From Methylobacterium radiodurans (lineage in GTDB: Bacteria > Pseudomonadota > Alphaproteobacteria > Rhizobiales > Beijerinckiaceae): a stretch of DNA of 64,000 bases. The notes below the pieces were generated by a model. It did not search any database and was not told where the DNA came from. It worked only from the letters and a program-made list of their open reading frames with translations. Both the position numbers and the translations under genes were made by a program. Location of the stretch: positions 995,001 through 1,059,000 of the forward strand of contig NZ_CP029551.1 of NCBI RefSeq assembly GCF_003173735.1. The letters run 5' to 3'. Below, piece after piece: positions 30,298 to 38,589 of this stretch; within the stretch, counting starts at the first letter, position 1, and every line of letters starts with the position of its first letter.

Positions 30298-31065
30298 GTG
30301 ACGGTCCGCAGGCGAGGCGCGGTTCGCTACGGGTATGTGGTTCGTCCGGTGGCAGGTACGGAAAGGCGGTTGGTTGTGCTCTCGAACGACGCGCGGAGAA
30401 ACGAGGGCGCCATATCCCAGCCCGGCGAAACACAGTCTCAAATCGCTTATCGTCTGATCGAAGAGATGATCGTAACGCTGCGGGTCCCACCTGGTAGCCT
30501 CATCTCCGAGAAAGCTCTCAACCGGCAATTGGGCATCGGCCGTACTCCGATCCGTGAGGCACTCCAGCGTCTGGCGCTGGAGGGAACCGTTCGGATCGTT
30601 CCGAGAGCCGGCGTCATCGTATCCGATATCGACATGGTCGATCAGTTGAAGATGATCGAGGTGCGACGCGAGATCGAGAAAATTCTCGCCGGACGCGCCG
30701 CTCGTTTGGCCGACGGGCGGGCCTGTGCCGCGTTTCGGGACCTCGCCGCCGAGTTCGAGAAGGCAGCCGTTCGGAACGACGAAAAGATCTTTATCGCAAC
30801 AGATAGAGAGTTCAACGCGCTGATTTTGGTCAGCGCACAGAATAGTTACGCGGCACATGCGATTGTCCCTATCGAGGCGCAGACTCGACGCTTCTGGTAC
30901 CTGCACTTCAAGCAATTCGGAGACCTGGCCCGGGTCTGTGAACTTCACGCGCGCATCGCCCTGTTGATCGCGTCCAATGACGAGGCAGGCGCGAGACAGG
31001 CCTCCGACGAACTTCTCGATTACGTCGAGTGGTATACCAGGCGTACGTTGGAATCGCTCAAATGA
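30298..31065 (+). CDS. GntR-family regulator, FadR/FCD type
   Basis: A GntR regulator with winged HTH (SQIAYRLIEEMIVTLRVPPG, then LGIGRTPIREALQRLALEG) and a helical FCD-type effector domain (VRREIEKILAGRAARLA, DREFNALILVSAQN). Length is 255 residues from the GTG at 30298; the first 40 residues are not conserved and a GTG at 30376 (229 residues) with GGCGG upstream is at least as likely. It precedes an MFS transporter and two gamma-glutamyltransferase-family genes, so it probably controls that cluster. Confidence 0.8.
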   Translation: MTVRRRGAVRYGYVVRPVAGTERRLVVLSNDARRNEGAISQPGETQSQIAYRLIEEMIVTLRVPPGSLISEKALNRQLGIGRTPIREALQRLALEGTVRIVPRAGVIVSDIDMVDQLKMIEVRREIEKILAGRAARLADGRACAAFRDLAAEFEKAAVRNDEKIFIATDREFNALILVSAQNSYAAHAIVPIEAQTRRFWYLHFKQFGDLARVCELHARIALLIASNDEAGARQASDELLDYVEWYTRRTLESLK

Positions 31066-31424
31066 TCGGCGACATCGCCATGTCATTGCCATACGCTCTG
31101 CGGTGGGTTCTCGTCGTGTCGATGTAGTACTTCAATTAATATTTGTGCCATTCTCGACGGCTTGAAGTATAAGGCTGCTGGACCTGAGCAGCCGATCTGA
31201 TTCGGAATTAAAAACCGCTGATCGGCGCGCGGCGCCGTCTTTTGGCGAGGCTCCAAAGCAGCTCCCACCGCTGACGGACAGCTTGGCACGGCGCGCGCAG
31301 GATGTTCGCTGGCGACCATTGCGTTCTGCCGCGCGATCCGATCGCGGTTGCCGAACTTTTCAGAACGGCACTCTAGCGCATGGGTGACCCCGATCGGCAT
31401 TGCGGCGGCCGGCGAATCGTGTAC

Positions 31425-31443
31425 TATAATTCTGACATGTCAG
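31425..31443 (+). promoter_or_regulatory. Promoter -10 box with adjoining palindromic operator
   Basis: A consensus TATAAT at 31425-31430 is followed one base later by the perfect 12-base palindrome CTGACATGTCAG (31432-31443), and a near repeat GACACGTCAG follows at 31445-31454. TTGCGG at 31400-31405 could be the -35 box, although the 19-base spacing is long. The palindrome would cover the transcription start, as expected for a repressor; the GntR protein just upstream is the obvious candidate. Confidence 0.55.
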
Positions 31444-31509
31444 CGACACGTCAGAGGTCGGCATGTCGGTCCACGGGGCGCGTACCTACGCCGTTCTTGG
31501 GAGGATGCT

Positions 31510-32817
31510 TTGAACGCCAAACCCTCAAGCTTGCCGTCGGCTTCCACACGATGGAAGCAGCTCACGCTCGGGATGGTTGCCATGATGGCGATCTCAAGCC
31601 CGCAATACGTCTGGGCGCTGTTCACGGGCCCGTTGACGAAAGAATTCAATGCTACCTTGGCGGAAGTTCAGGTCGCCTTCTCGATACTCATAGTCCTGCA
31701 GACGTTCCTGTCGCCGCTACAAGGCTACCTGATCGATCGCTTCGGTCCCAAGTTGCTTCTGTCTGCAGGGGCCGTCCTGACGGGAGCGAGCTGGATCCTC
31801 GCGGCGAACGCGAGCAGCCTGATGGGGCTCTACCTCACGTACGGGGTGCTGGGAGGAATCGGCACCGGAATCATCTACGTCGGCGTCGTCGGCATGATGG
31901 TGCAGTGGTTTCCCGACAAGCGGGGCCTCGCCTCCGGATTGGTCGCGGCCGGATACGGCTTCGGGGCGATCCTCACGACGTTCCCGATCTCCCTGTCCGT
32001 CGAGGAGCGCGGGCTTTCTCGCACCCTGCTGATCTATGGCCTGATCATCGGTGTCGTCGGGGTTCTCGCGGCGCTCGGAATGCGGCGACCGCCGCGGGTC
32101 GAGGTCGTGGCTACCCTTACAGCGTCGGCGCCCGAGGAGAAGCGGAGTTACAGTCCTCGCGAGATGCTGCGCAGCCCGATCTTCTGGCTGATGTTCGCTA
32201 TGATGACGATGATGTCGACCTCCGGATTGATGGTCATCTCTCAAATGGGCGCCTTCGCACACGACTTCGGCGTCGCGGACGCGATGGTTTTCGGCTTGGC
32301 CGCGTTGCCGCTGGCTCTGTCGATCGACCGCTTCACGAACGGCCTCACGCGGCCCTTCTTCGGATGGGTCTCGGACCGGATCGGGCGCGAGAACACGATG
32401 TTCGTGGCGTTCGGCCTTGAGGGCTTGGCGATGCTCGTCTGGCTCTTCTACGCCCATAATCCGCTGATGTTCGTCCTGCTATCGGGTGTCGTCTTTTTCG
32501 GATGGGGTGAGATATTCTCGCTGTTCCCCTCGACGTTGACGGATACGTTCGGAACCAAGCACGCGACGACGAACTACGGCTTTCTGTACATGGCTCAAGG
32601 GGTCGGTTCCGTGCTGGGCGGTCCGCTCGCCGCTCTCCTTCACGACGCGACGCTCTCCTGGAACATCGTGTTCGGCGTCGTCGTCCTGATGAACATCCTC
32701 ACGGCCGCCCTCGCGTTGTTCGTCCTGAAGCCGATGCGGGATGCACATGGCAAAGCCAGGGATGCGGCGCTCTTTCCGGCTGTCGATGCCCTGTCGCTTC
32801 GGAAGCAGTCCGCCTGA
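31510..32817 (+). CDS. OxlT-type MFS transporter
   Basis: A 435-residue, 12-helix major facilitator of the oxalate:formate antiporter (OFA) branch. SPQYVWALFTGPLTKEFNAT in helix 1, GYLIDRFGPKLLL after helix 2, and YVGVVGMMVQWFPDKRGLAS after helix 4 are OFA signatures. The TTG at 31510 is preceded by GGGAGG five bases upstream and gives the correct N-terminal length before helix 1; the frame extends further upstream across the promoter and that part is not coding. Likely an antiporter for an organic acid linked to the downstream gamma-glutamyl hydrolases; the substrate is unknown. Confidence 0.8.
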   Translation: MNAKPSSLPSASTRWKQLTLGMVAMMAISSPQYVWALFTGPLTKEFNATLAEVQVAFSILIVLQTFLSPLQGYLIDRFGPKLLLSAGAVLTGASWILAANASSLMGLYLTYGVLGGIGTGIIYVGVVGMMVQWFPDKRGLASGLVAAGYGFGAILTTFPISLSVEERGLSRTLLIYGLIIGVVGVLAALGMRRPPRVEVVATLTASAPEEKRSYSPREMLRSPIFWLMFAMMTMMSTSGLMVISQMGAFAHDFGVADAMVFGLAALPLALSIDRFTNGLTRPFFGWVSDRIGRENTMFVAFGLEGLAMLVWLFYAHNPLMFVLLSGVVFFGWGEIFSLFPSTLTDTFGTKHATTNYGFLYMAQGVGSVLGGPLAALLHDATLSWNIVFGVVVLMNILTAALALFVLKPMRDAHGKARDAALFPAVDALSLRKQSA

Positions 32818-32824
32818 GGTTGCC

Positions 32825-32855
32825 TTTCGCCGGGGCGCTTGCTGCCCCGGCGAAA
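32825..32855 (+). terminator. Strong 12-bp hairpin between transporter and hydrolase genes
   Basis: TTTCGCCGGGGC at 32825-32836 pairs perfectly with 32844-32855 across a 7-base loop, directly after the transporter stop and 45 bases before the next start. Such a stem is not expected by chance at this position. It should terminate or attenuate read-through into the gamma-glutamyltransferase gene, or protect the transporter mRNA 3' end. Confidence 0.7.
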
Positions 32856-32899
32856 TCCTACCGAACACTCCCCTCGACGCCGACAGAAAGTCCGACAAG

Positions 32900-34495
32900 A
32901 TGTTCCAGACCGCTCAGTCGACGCGCGGCATGGCCGTGGCACCGCACGCGCTCGCGTCCCAAGCCGCCGTTTCCGTTCTGCGCGACGGCGGTGACGCCAT
33001 CGAAGCCATGATTGCGGCCGCGGCGACGATCGCCGTCGTTTACCCACACATGAACGGTATCGGAGGGGACGGCTTCTGGACGATCTCGTGTCCGGGCCGG
33101 CCGGTGACGGCTATCGAGGCGTGCGGACCCGCCGCGGCCGGTGTTTCGAGCGCCTACTACGGTGTCAGGGGGTGCGCGACCATTCCAGTCCGAGGACCGG
33201 ACTCGGCCAACACGGTGGCCGGCACGGTCGGCGGATGGGCCGAGGCGCTGGCCGTCAGTCGCTCCTGGGGTGGACGGCTTCCTCTCGAGCGGCTGCTTGA
33301 GGACGCGATCTTCTATGCCGAGGACGGAACGGCCGTCACGGCGTCCCAGATGACGAGCACGGTCAAAAAGCTGAACGAGCTGGCGCATCTCCCCGGTTTC
33401 GCCGAAACCTTTCTGACCGACGGAAAGGCGCCGGTGACCGGAAGCCGCTTCAGACAGCCGCAACTCGCCGCGACACTGCGGCTCCTGGCTTCCGAGGGGT
33501 TCGACGGCTTCTACCGCGGACGTCTCGCCTGTCGCATCGCGGCCGATCTCGCGTCGCTCGAATGCCCCGTCACGGCGGATGATCTCGCTTCGTATCGCGC
33601 GCGCATACGCGTTCCCCTGCGTTTGGAGCACAGCGCCGGCGAGCTGTACAACATGACCCCGCCGACCCAGGGTTTAGTCTCGTTGATCATCCTGGGCATC
33701 CTCGATCGTTTGGACATCCACCGCTACGAGCCGGACAGCGCCGAATACATCCATCTGGTTGTGGAGGCGACGAAGCAGGCGTTCGCCGTCCGCGACGAAT
33801 TCATCACGGATCCGGATCACATGAAGATCGATCCACAGAGTTGCCTATCGGACGGATTCCTGGGCGATCTGGCCGCGAAGGTTCGTCACGACGTCGCTCT
33901 ACCCTGGGGGAAGGGTAAGGGACCGGGCGACACCATCTGGATGGGCGTCATCGACTCGGCGGGGCGCGCCGTCTCGTTCATCCAAAGCATCTATCACGAG
34001 TTCGGCAGCGGTACGGTTCTTCCGGAGACAGGTATCGTCTGGCAGAACCGCGGTTGTTCGTTCTCGCTCGATCCCGAGCATCTCAACGCCCTGCGCCCCG
34101 GCAAACGACCGTTCCACACGCTCAACCCGGCTCTTGCCCGCCTGCGGGACGGACGCGTCATGGTCTACGGAACGATGGGTGGAGATGGGCAACCGCAGAC
34201 GCAAGCGGCTATCTTCACGCGCTATGCCGTGTTCGGTCGGGGCATTCAGCAGGCGATCACAGCGCCACGCTGGCTGCTCGGACGTACCTGGGGACAGGAC
34301 TCGGACACACTCAAACTGGAAAACCGCTTCGCGCCGGAGACGATCGAAACCCTCCGTCGTCTCGGCCACGAGATCGAACTGCTCGACGGCTTCGACGAGC
34401 AGGTCGGTCATGCCGGAGGCTTGGCCCGCCACCCTTCCGGCGTCATCGAAGGTGGTTTCGACCCACGCAGCGACGGCGGAGTCGCGGCTTTCTAG
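32900..34495 (+). CDS. Gamma-glutamyltransferase family protein, cytoplasmic
   Basis: A 531-residue Ntn-hydrolase of the gamma-glutamyltransferase family. The expected self-cleavage nucleophile is T345 in KGPGDTIWMGVID, and the substrate-pocket motifs MNGIGGDGFW and FHTLNPAL plus GTMGGDGQPQ are present. No signal peptide is seen, so it should be cytoplasmic, like the YwrD-type branch rather than periplasmic Ggt. The start ATG at 32900 begins at the family boundary; upstream the frame runs through the hairpin. A closely related paralogue with a Tat signal lies 526 bases downstream. Substrate unknown: gamma-glutamyl amides or acylated compounds are possible. Confidence 0.85.
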   Translation: MFQTAQSTRGMAVAPHALASQAAVSVLRDGGDAIEAMIAAAATIAVVYPHMNGIGGDGFWTISCPGRPVTAIEACGPAAAGVSSAYYGVRGCATIPVRGPDSANTVAGTVGGWAEALAVSRSWGGRLPLERLLEDAIFYAEDGTAVTASQMTSTVKKLNELAHLPGFAETFLTDGKAPVTGSRFRQPQLAATLRLLASEGFDGFYRGRLACRIAADLASLECPVTADDLASYRARIRVPLRLEHSAGELYNMTPPTQGLVSLIILGILDRLDIHRYEPDSAEYIHLVVEATKQAFAVRDEFITDPDHMKIDPQSCLSDGFLGDLAAKVRHDVALPWGKGKGPGDTIWMGVIDSAGRAVSFIQSIYHEFGSGTVLPETGIVWQNRGCSFSLDPEHLNALRPGKRPFHTLNPALARLRDGRVMVYGTMGGDGQPQTQAAIFTRYAVFGRGIQQAITAPRWLLGRTWGQDSDTLKLENRFAPETIETLRRLGHEIELLDGFDEQVGHAGGLARHPSGVIEGGFDPRSDGGVAAF

Positions 34496-35021
34496 AGCGT
34501 GGGCAGACCGTTTTCGGATGAGCGCGGACTGGCCGGGGCTCGAAAGAAGGGCGCGGGGCGACTGGTGCTCCATGGTTCTCGTAGCCGTCCCTCGCGCCCG
34601 ATCGTCGTAGTCTTCAGATCGGCCGTGCGCGGGGGCGATCGGGCGTCGCCGTCAGCGGCCGATCGATCGCTCCTGTCCGTGAGCCTCGAGAACCCGAAGC
34701 GCCACATCCTCGACACGGCACGTCGTCGAACGGATCGGGCCTCGGCGTCGCCAGCGACTTCGACGTCATCGCGCGCCCTCGACACGGGCGTGGCAGCCGC
34801 CGGTCCGAAACGGCGCGAGCGTCTCGGTCCACGCGCACGCCGAGGGCGCCGCCCTGATGACATTATTTGACTTCCGACAGTCGGGGTGCGGGCATGTCGG
34901 ATAGATAAGCTTGATCTTCCGATTATGGAAGTCGACAATGCTCTGCGTCCCGGTGCGGCGCACCAATGACTGTGCGCCGCAAAGTAAAATAGTCTATCAC
35001 AGAGAGGGACTCGGTTCGGCC
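34496..35021. other. No gene; palindrome-rich regulatory region
   Basis: The 526 bases between the two gamma-glutamyltransferase-family genes have no recognisable coding sequence. The 3' half is AT-richer and carries a series of inverted repeats: CCGACaGTCGG at 34874-34884, CTTCC/GGAAG at 34916-34931, and a 9-bp hairpin listed separately. This looks like a promoter and operator region for the second hydrolase and the amidohydrolase. Confidence 0.55.
34955..34980 (+). promoter_or_regulatory. Perfect 9-bp inverted repeat upstream of the Tat-exported hydrolase
   Basis: GCGGCGCAC at 34955-34963 and GTGCGCCGC at 34972-34980 flank an 8-base spacer, 41 bases before the ATG at 35022. It could be an operator or a leader hairpin. 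Confidence 0.4.
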
Positions 35022-36731
35022 ATGCTCGATGCAGAAGAAGTCCGCCAGCATGCGCGGGCGCTGTCCCGGCGTACTCTCTTGTTCTCTTCCGCTGCCGCCT
35101 TGAGCGGTGCCGCGCTGCCGACCCGGCTACATGCCGAAGCCGTTCCCGCGTCGGCCAAACTCGCACGCTCCGGACGCGGAATCGTGACGAGTCCACACGA
35201 ACTCGCCAGCCAAGCCGGACGGGAGGTGCTCCAGGCCGGAGGCAACGCCATTGAGGCGGCGATCGCGATCAATACGACCTTGTGCGTCACCTACCCGCAT
35301 TTTTGCGGATTGGGCGGCGACGCCTTCATGATCATCAGCGATCGCAAAGGCAACGGTATAACGCTGTCGGGCATCGGCCAGGCCGCCGCGAAGCCGTTGG
35401 ACTATGGCGGCGCCATTCCCGTCCGTGGACCCGGATCGGCGCTGACCGCTGCGGCGGCGGTGGACACCTGGGATCAGGCCTTCGAGTTCAGCCGCAGATC
35501 GTGGGGCGGTCGGCAAGCTTGGAAGGATCTGTTCAAGCATGCGATCCAGTATGCGTCGGACGGATTTCCATTGACCCCGTCGCAGAATTTCTGGTCGAAT
35601 TTCCGGGCGAAGGAGATCGGGAACTGGCCCGACGTCGTCCGCGCCTACACGTTCGACGGCCGGATCCCGGAGGTGGGCGAAACGTTCCGCCAGCCCGATC
35701 TCGCCCGCACGCTCACCATCCTCGCCGAGAACGGGGCCCGCGAGTTCTACGAAGGTGACCTGGCGCTGCGCATCGCGCGCGGCCTGCAGCAGGCCGGCTC
35801 GCCCTTGACCGTGAGCGATCTGGCGCGCTGCAGGGCGCGAAACGAGATGGCGCTTCGTGTTCCCTACCGGGGAGGGGAGCTCGTGAGCCTGCGACCTCCG
35901 ACGCAGGGCCTGACCACCCTGGAGATCATGGGAACCCTCGATCGATTCGACGTCGCATCGATCCCGGAGGGCAGCGCCGACTATTACCATCTCCTTGTCG
36001 AGGCGGTCAAAATAGCGTTCATCGACAGAAATCGGCACATAGCCGATCCCGATTTCGTGGATGTTCCTGTCAACCGACTTCTCTCCAAAGCCAATTTGGA
36101 CGCCCATGCCAAGAGCATCGACATGAGGCGGGCGATGCCGTGGCCACATGTGTTCAAGCAGGGCGATACGATCTTCATCGGAGCGGTCGACAAGGACGGC
36201 AATTGCGTCAGCATGCTCCAGACGGTCTATTTCGACTGGGGCAGCGGCGTCGTGGCTGGCGACACAGGTATCCTCTGGCACAATCGGGGCGCGTCTTTCA
36301 GCACCGATCCTCAGCACATCAATGTGCTTCGACCCGGAAAACGTCCCTTTCACACCCTCAATCCGGGGATGTATTTCTTGGATGGACGCCCGAGGCTTCT
36401 CTACGGCACTCAGGGCGCCGACGGGCAGCCGCAGACGCTCTCGGCGGTGCTCACGCGGTTGATCGATTACAAGATGGATCCCCTCACCGCGCTCACGCGT
36501 CCGAGGTTCCTCCTTGGGAAGACCTTCTCGGACAGCCGTGACAGCCTGAAGCTCGAACTCGACGCGGGCGAGGAGGTGTTCGCAGAACTCAAGGCGCGAG
36601 GGCACGAGATCAGTCCGATACCCGCGCAGAGTCCTCTGGCTGGCCACCCAGGTGCGATTCGCATCGAGGACGATGGCAGCCTCGTGGGCGCTCACGATCC
36701 GCGCAGCGACGGCTTGGCTCTGGGTCTGTAG
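35022..36731 (+). CDS. Gamma-glutamyltransferase family protein with Tat signal
   Basis: A 569-residue paralogue of the preceding hydrolase. The N-terminus has a twin-arginine signal (SRRTLLFSSAAALSGAAL at residues 15-32, then LHAEA as a possible cleavage site), so it is exported folded to the periplasm. The catalytic threonine is T383 in FKQGDTIFIGAVD; HFCGLGGDAF and FHTLNPGM are conserved. The frame is open upstream, but the ATG at 35022 places the Tat motif correctly. It is 63 bases from the next gene, which is also Tat-exported, suggesting joint periplasmic processing of one substrate. Confidence 0.85.
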   Translation: MLDAEEVRQHARALSRRTLLFSSAAALSGAALPTRLHAEAVPASAKLARSGRGIVTSPHELASQAGREVLQAGGNAIEAAIAINTTLCVTYPHFCGLGGDAFMIISDRKGNGITLSGIGQAAAKPLDYGGAIPVRGPGSALTAAAAVDTWDQAFEFSRRSWGGRQAWKDLFKHAIQYASDGFPLTPSQNFWSNFRAKEIGNWPDVVRAYTFDGRIPEVGETFRQPDLARTLTILAENGAREFYEGDLALRIARGLQQAGSPLTVSDLARCRARNEMALRVPYRGGELVSLRPPTQGLTTLEIMGTLDRFDVASIPEGSADYYHLLVEAVKIAFIDRNRHIADPDFVDVPVNRLLSKANLDAHAKSIDMRRAMPWPHVFKQGDTIFIGAVDKDGNCVSMLQTVYFDWGSGVVAGDTGILWHNRGASFSTDPQHINVLRPGKRPFHTLNPGMYFLDGRPRLLYGTQGADGQPQTLSAVLTRLIDYKMDPLTALTRPRFLLGKTFSDSRDSLKLELDAGEEVFAELKARGHEISPIPAQSPLAGHPGAIRIEDDGSLVGAHDPRSDGLALGL

Positions 36732-36794
36732 CGACGAGTCAGCTTGCTGGTCATTCCGCCGGACAAACCGAAGCGTCGGAACAGGAGAGACGAG

Positions 36795-38192
36795 ATGCTC
36801 AAGGTACGCTGCACCTGCGGATGTCCGGGCATCAGCCGACGCTCCTTTCTTCGCGGTGCCTCGTCGGTCGCGCTGGGGCTCGCAGCCGTGAGCGTCTCGC
36901 CCTCATCCGCTCCTGTGGCGCAAGTGAGCGATGCCCCGGGGGGAGGGGTCGAGCTTCTTGTCAGGAACGTCCGCGTCGCCGACGACAAGCCGGCAATGGA
37001 CTTGGCGATCGCAAATGGCCGGTTCACGGCCGTGCGGCCCGATATCGCGGTCGATGCCACCCGTGTGATCGAAGCCGGCGGCCGAGCCGCGTTGGGCGGA
37101 TTTTTGGAGCCCCACATCCATCTCGACAAGGCTCTGCTCGAACAGCGAATGCCGAATCGGTCCGGCACCTTGAGCGAAGCGATTCGGATTACGGGGACGT
37201 TGAAGGCGCGGCAGCAGCGCGAGGATGTCCTGGACCGCTCGCGCCAAGTCCTCGACATGGCGATCCGCAATGGCGTGGTGGCCTTGAGAGCGCAACCCGA
37301 CGTGGATCCGATTCAAGGATTGATCGGCGTCGAGACCGCTCTCGTCTTGGCCGACGAATATAGGAACGCATTGGATCTCCAGATCGTCGCCTTTCCCCAG
37401 GAGGGGATACTCAAGGCGCCGGGAACGCTGGCGATGATGGAACGGGCGCTCGCCATGGGAGCGCACGTGGTCGGAGGCTGCCCGTACAACGAACGCACCT
37501 GGGAGGATACGCAAAGTCACGTCGACGAGTGTTTTAGGCTGGCACAGCGGTACGACCGTCCCATCGACCTTCACGCGGACTTCGCCGACGACACCTCGGA
37601 TCGGCGGTTCGCGGCCGCGGCCTACATCGCGCAGAAGACGATCGACACCGGCTATCAGGGCCGTGTCACCCTGGGCCACATGACCAGCCTTGGAGCACTG
37701 CCGCCCGACCAGGCGGGACCGGTAATAGATCTGCTCCGACGTGCCGAGGTGAACATCGTCACCATTCCGGCAACGGACACCTACCTCGGGGGACGAAAGG
37801 ATCCGAGCAGCCCGAGACGGGGCCTGACACCGGTGGCGGCGCTCAGGAATGCCGGCGTGAACGTAACCTACGCATCGAACAACATTCGCAACGCGTTCAC
37901 GCCGTTCGGAAAGGTCGATCCGTTGCAGATCGGCAACCTGCTTGCCCACGTCGCGCAACTCGGATCGCCCGACGATCAGGCCTATGTTCTGCGCATGGCG
38001 ACCGTCAACGCCGCCCGTGCAATGGGAATCGCCGATCGGTACGGTCTTGAGGCCGGAAAGCAGGCCGATCTCGTGATCCTCGATACGGACAGGGTAGCGA
38101 ACGCGCTCCTAGACCTCCCTCCACGTCTCTGGGTCGTTAAACGCGGGAAGGTCGTCTTCGAAGCAAAGTACGAGGCCAAGATCTACAAATAG
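36795..38192 (+). CDS. Tat-exported CodA-like amidohydrolase
   Basis: A 465-residue amidohydrolase of the cytosine-deaminase-like branch. The Tat motif is SRRSFLRG at residues 15-22. Metal ligands appear as PHIHLDK (HxH), the next histidine in DLHADFADD and LGHMTSL. The position that is usually aspartate (GHDDV/SDN in CodA and AtzC relatives) reads ASNNIRNAFTPFG here, with Asn in place of Asp, as in a subset of uncharacterised relatives, so the reaction may differ from deamination. The start at 36795 has AGGAGA upstream. Two genes downstream of hydrolases with N-terminal-nucleophile chemistry, it may cleave a cyclic amide or hydantoin-like ring; this is inference. Confidence 0.75.
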   Translation: MLKVRCTCGCPGISRRSFLRGASSVALGLAAVSVSPSSAPVAQVSDAPGGGVELLVRNVRVADDKPAMDLAIANGRFTAVRPDIAVDATRVIEAGGRAALGGFLEPHIHLDKALLEQRMPNRSGTLSEAIRITGTLKARQQREDVLDRSRQVLDMAIRNGVVALRAQPDVDPIQGLIGVETALVLADEYRNALDLQIVAFPQEGILKAPGTLAMMERALAMGAHVVGGCPYNERTWEDTQSHVDECFRLAQRYDRPIDLHADFADDTSDRRFAAAAYIAQKTIDTGYQGRVTLGHMTSLGALPPDQAGPVIDLLRRAEVNIVTIPATDTYLGGRKDPSSPRRGLTPVAALRNAGVNVTYASNNIRNAFTPFGKVDPLQIGNLLAHVAQLGSPDDQAYVLRMATVNAARAMGIADRYGLEAGKQADLVILDTDRVANALLDLPPRLWVVKRGKVVFEAKYEAKIYK

Positions 38193-38589
38193 CATCCCGC
38201 GTGTCGGTGGGGCGTTGATATGGCGGGAGTTCATGCTTTCCTAAGCGTGGGGTCGCGTGGCCGACTGGACGTTTCGGGGTCGGGCGATCCAGAAACTCAC
38301 AGGTGGAGATTCGCGGGCTGTTCGCGGACGGGAACCGTTGTATCTCGCGCCCTATCCGCGCCGTGCGCCACCGGGCGCCTCTACCCCGATGCGTTCGAAT
38401 GCCATCACCTCAGCATGCCGATAGTCGTACGGTGATCGGCGACCCGAAGTCCGGGAGAGGTATCCCGATCGCCGGAAGCGCGCGGAAGAGCGGAATTCGG
38501 CGACACCTGTTAGCCGATGACGGTGGTAAAGGCGCCCGGATCGACCAGCCTTCGGGTCGGACCGCGGCCGGGCCTCCTCGGATACGACG
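38193..38589. other. No gene seen
   Basis: A 397-base stretch between the 3' ends of the amidohydrolase and the lipoprotein genes (convergent). Only short frames without recognisable similarity. No strong terminator hairpin found. Confidence 0.6.

Noticed and set aside
35127..36695. 522-codon minus-strand open frame
   Set aside because: Antisense to the Tat-exported gamma-glutamyltransferase gene, with no recognisable sequence.
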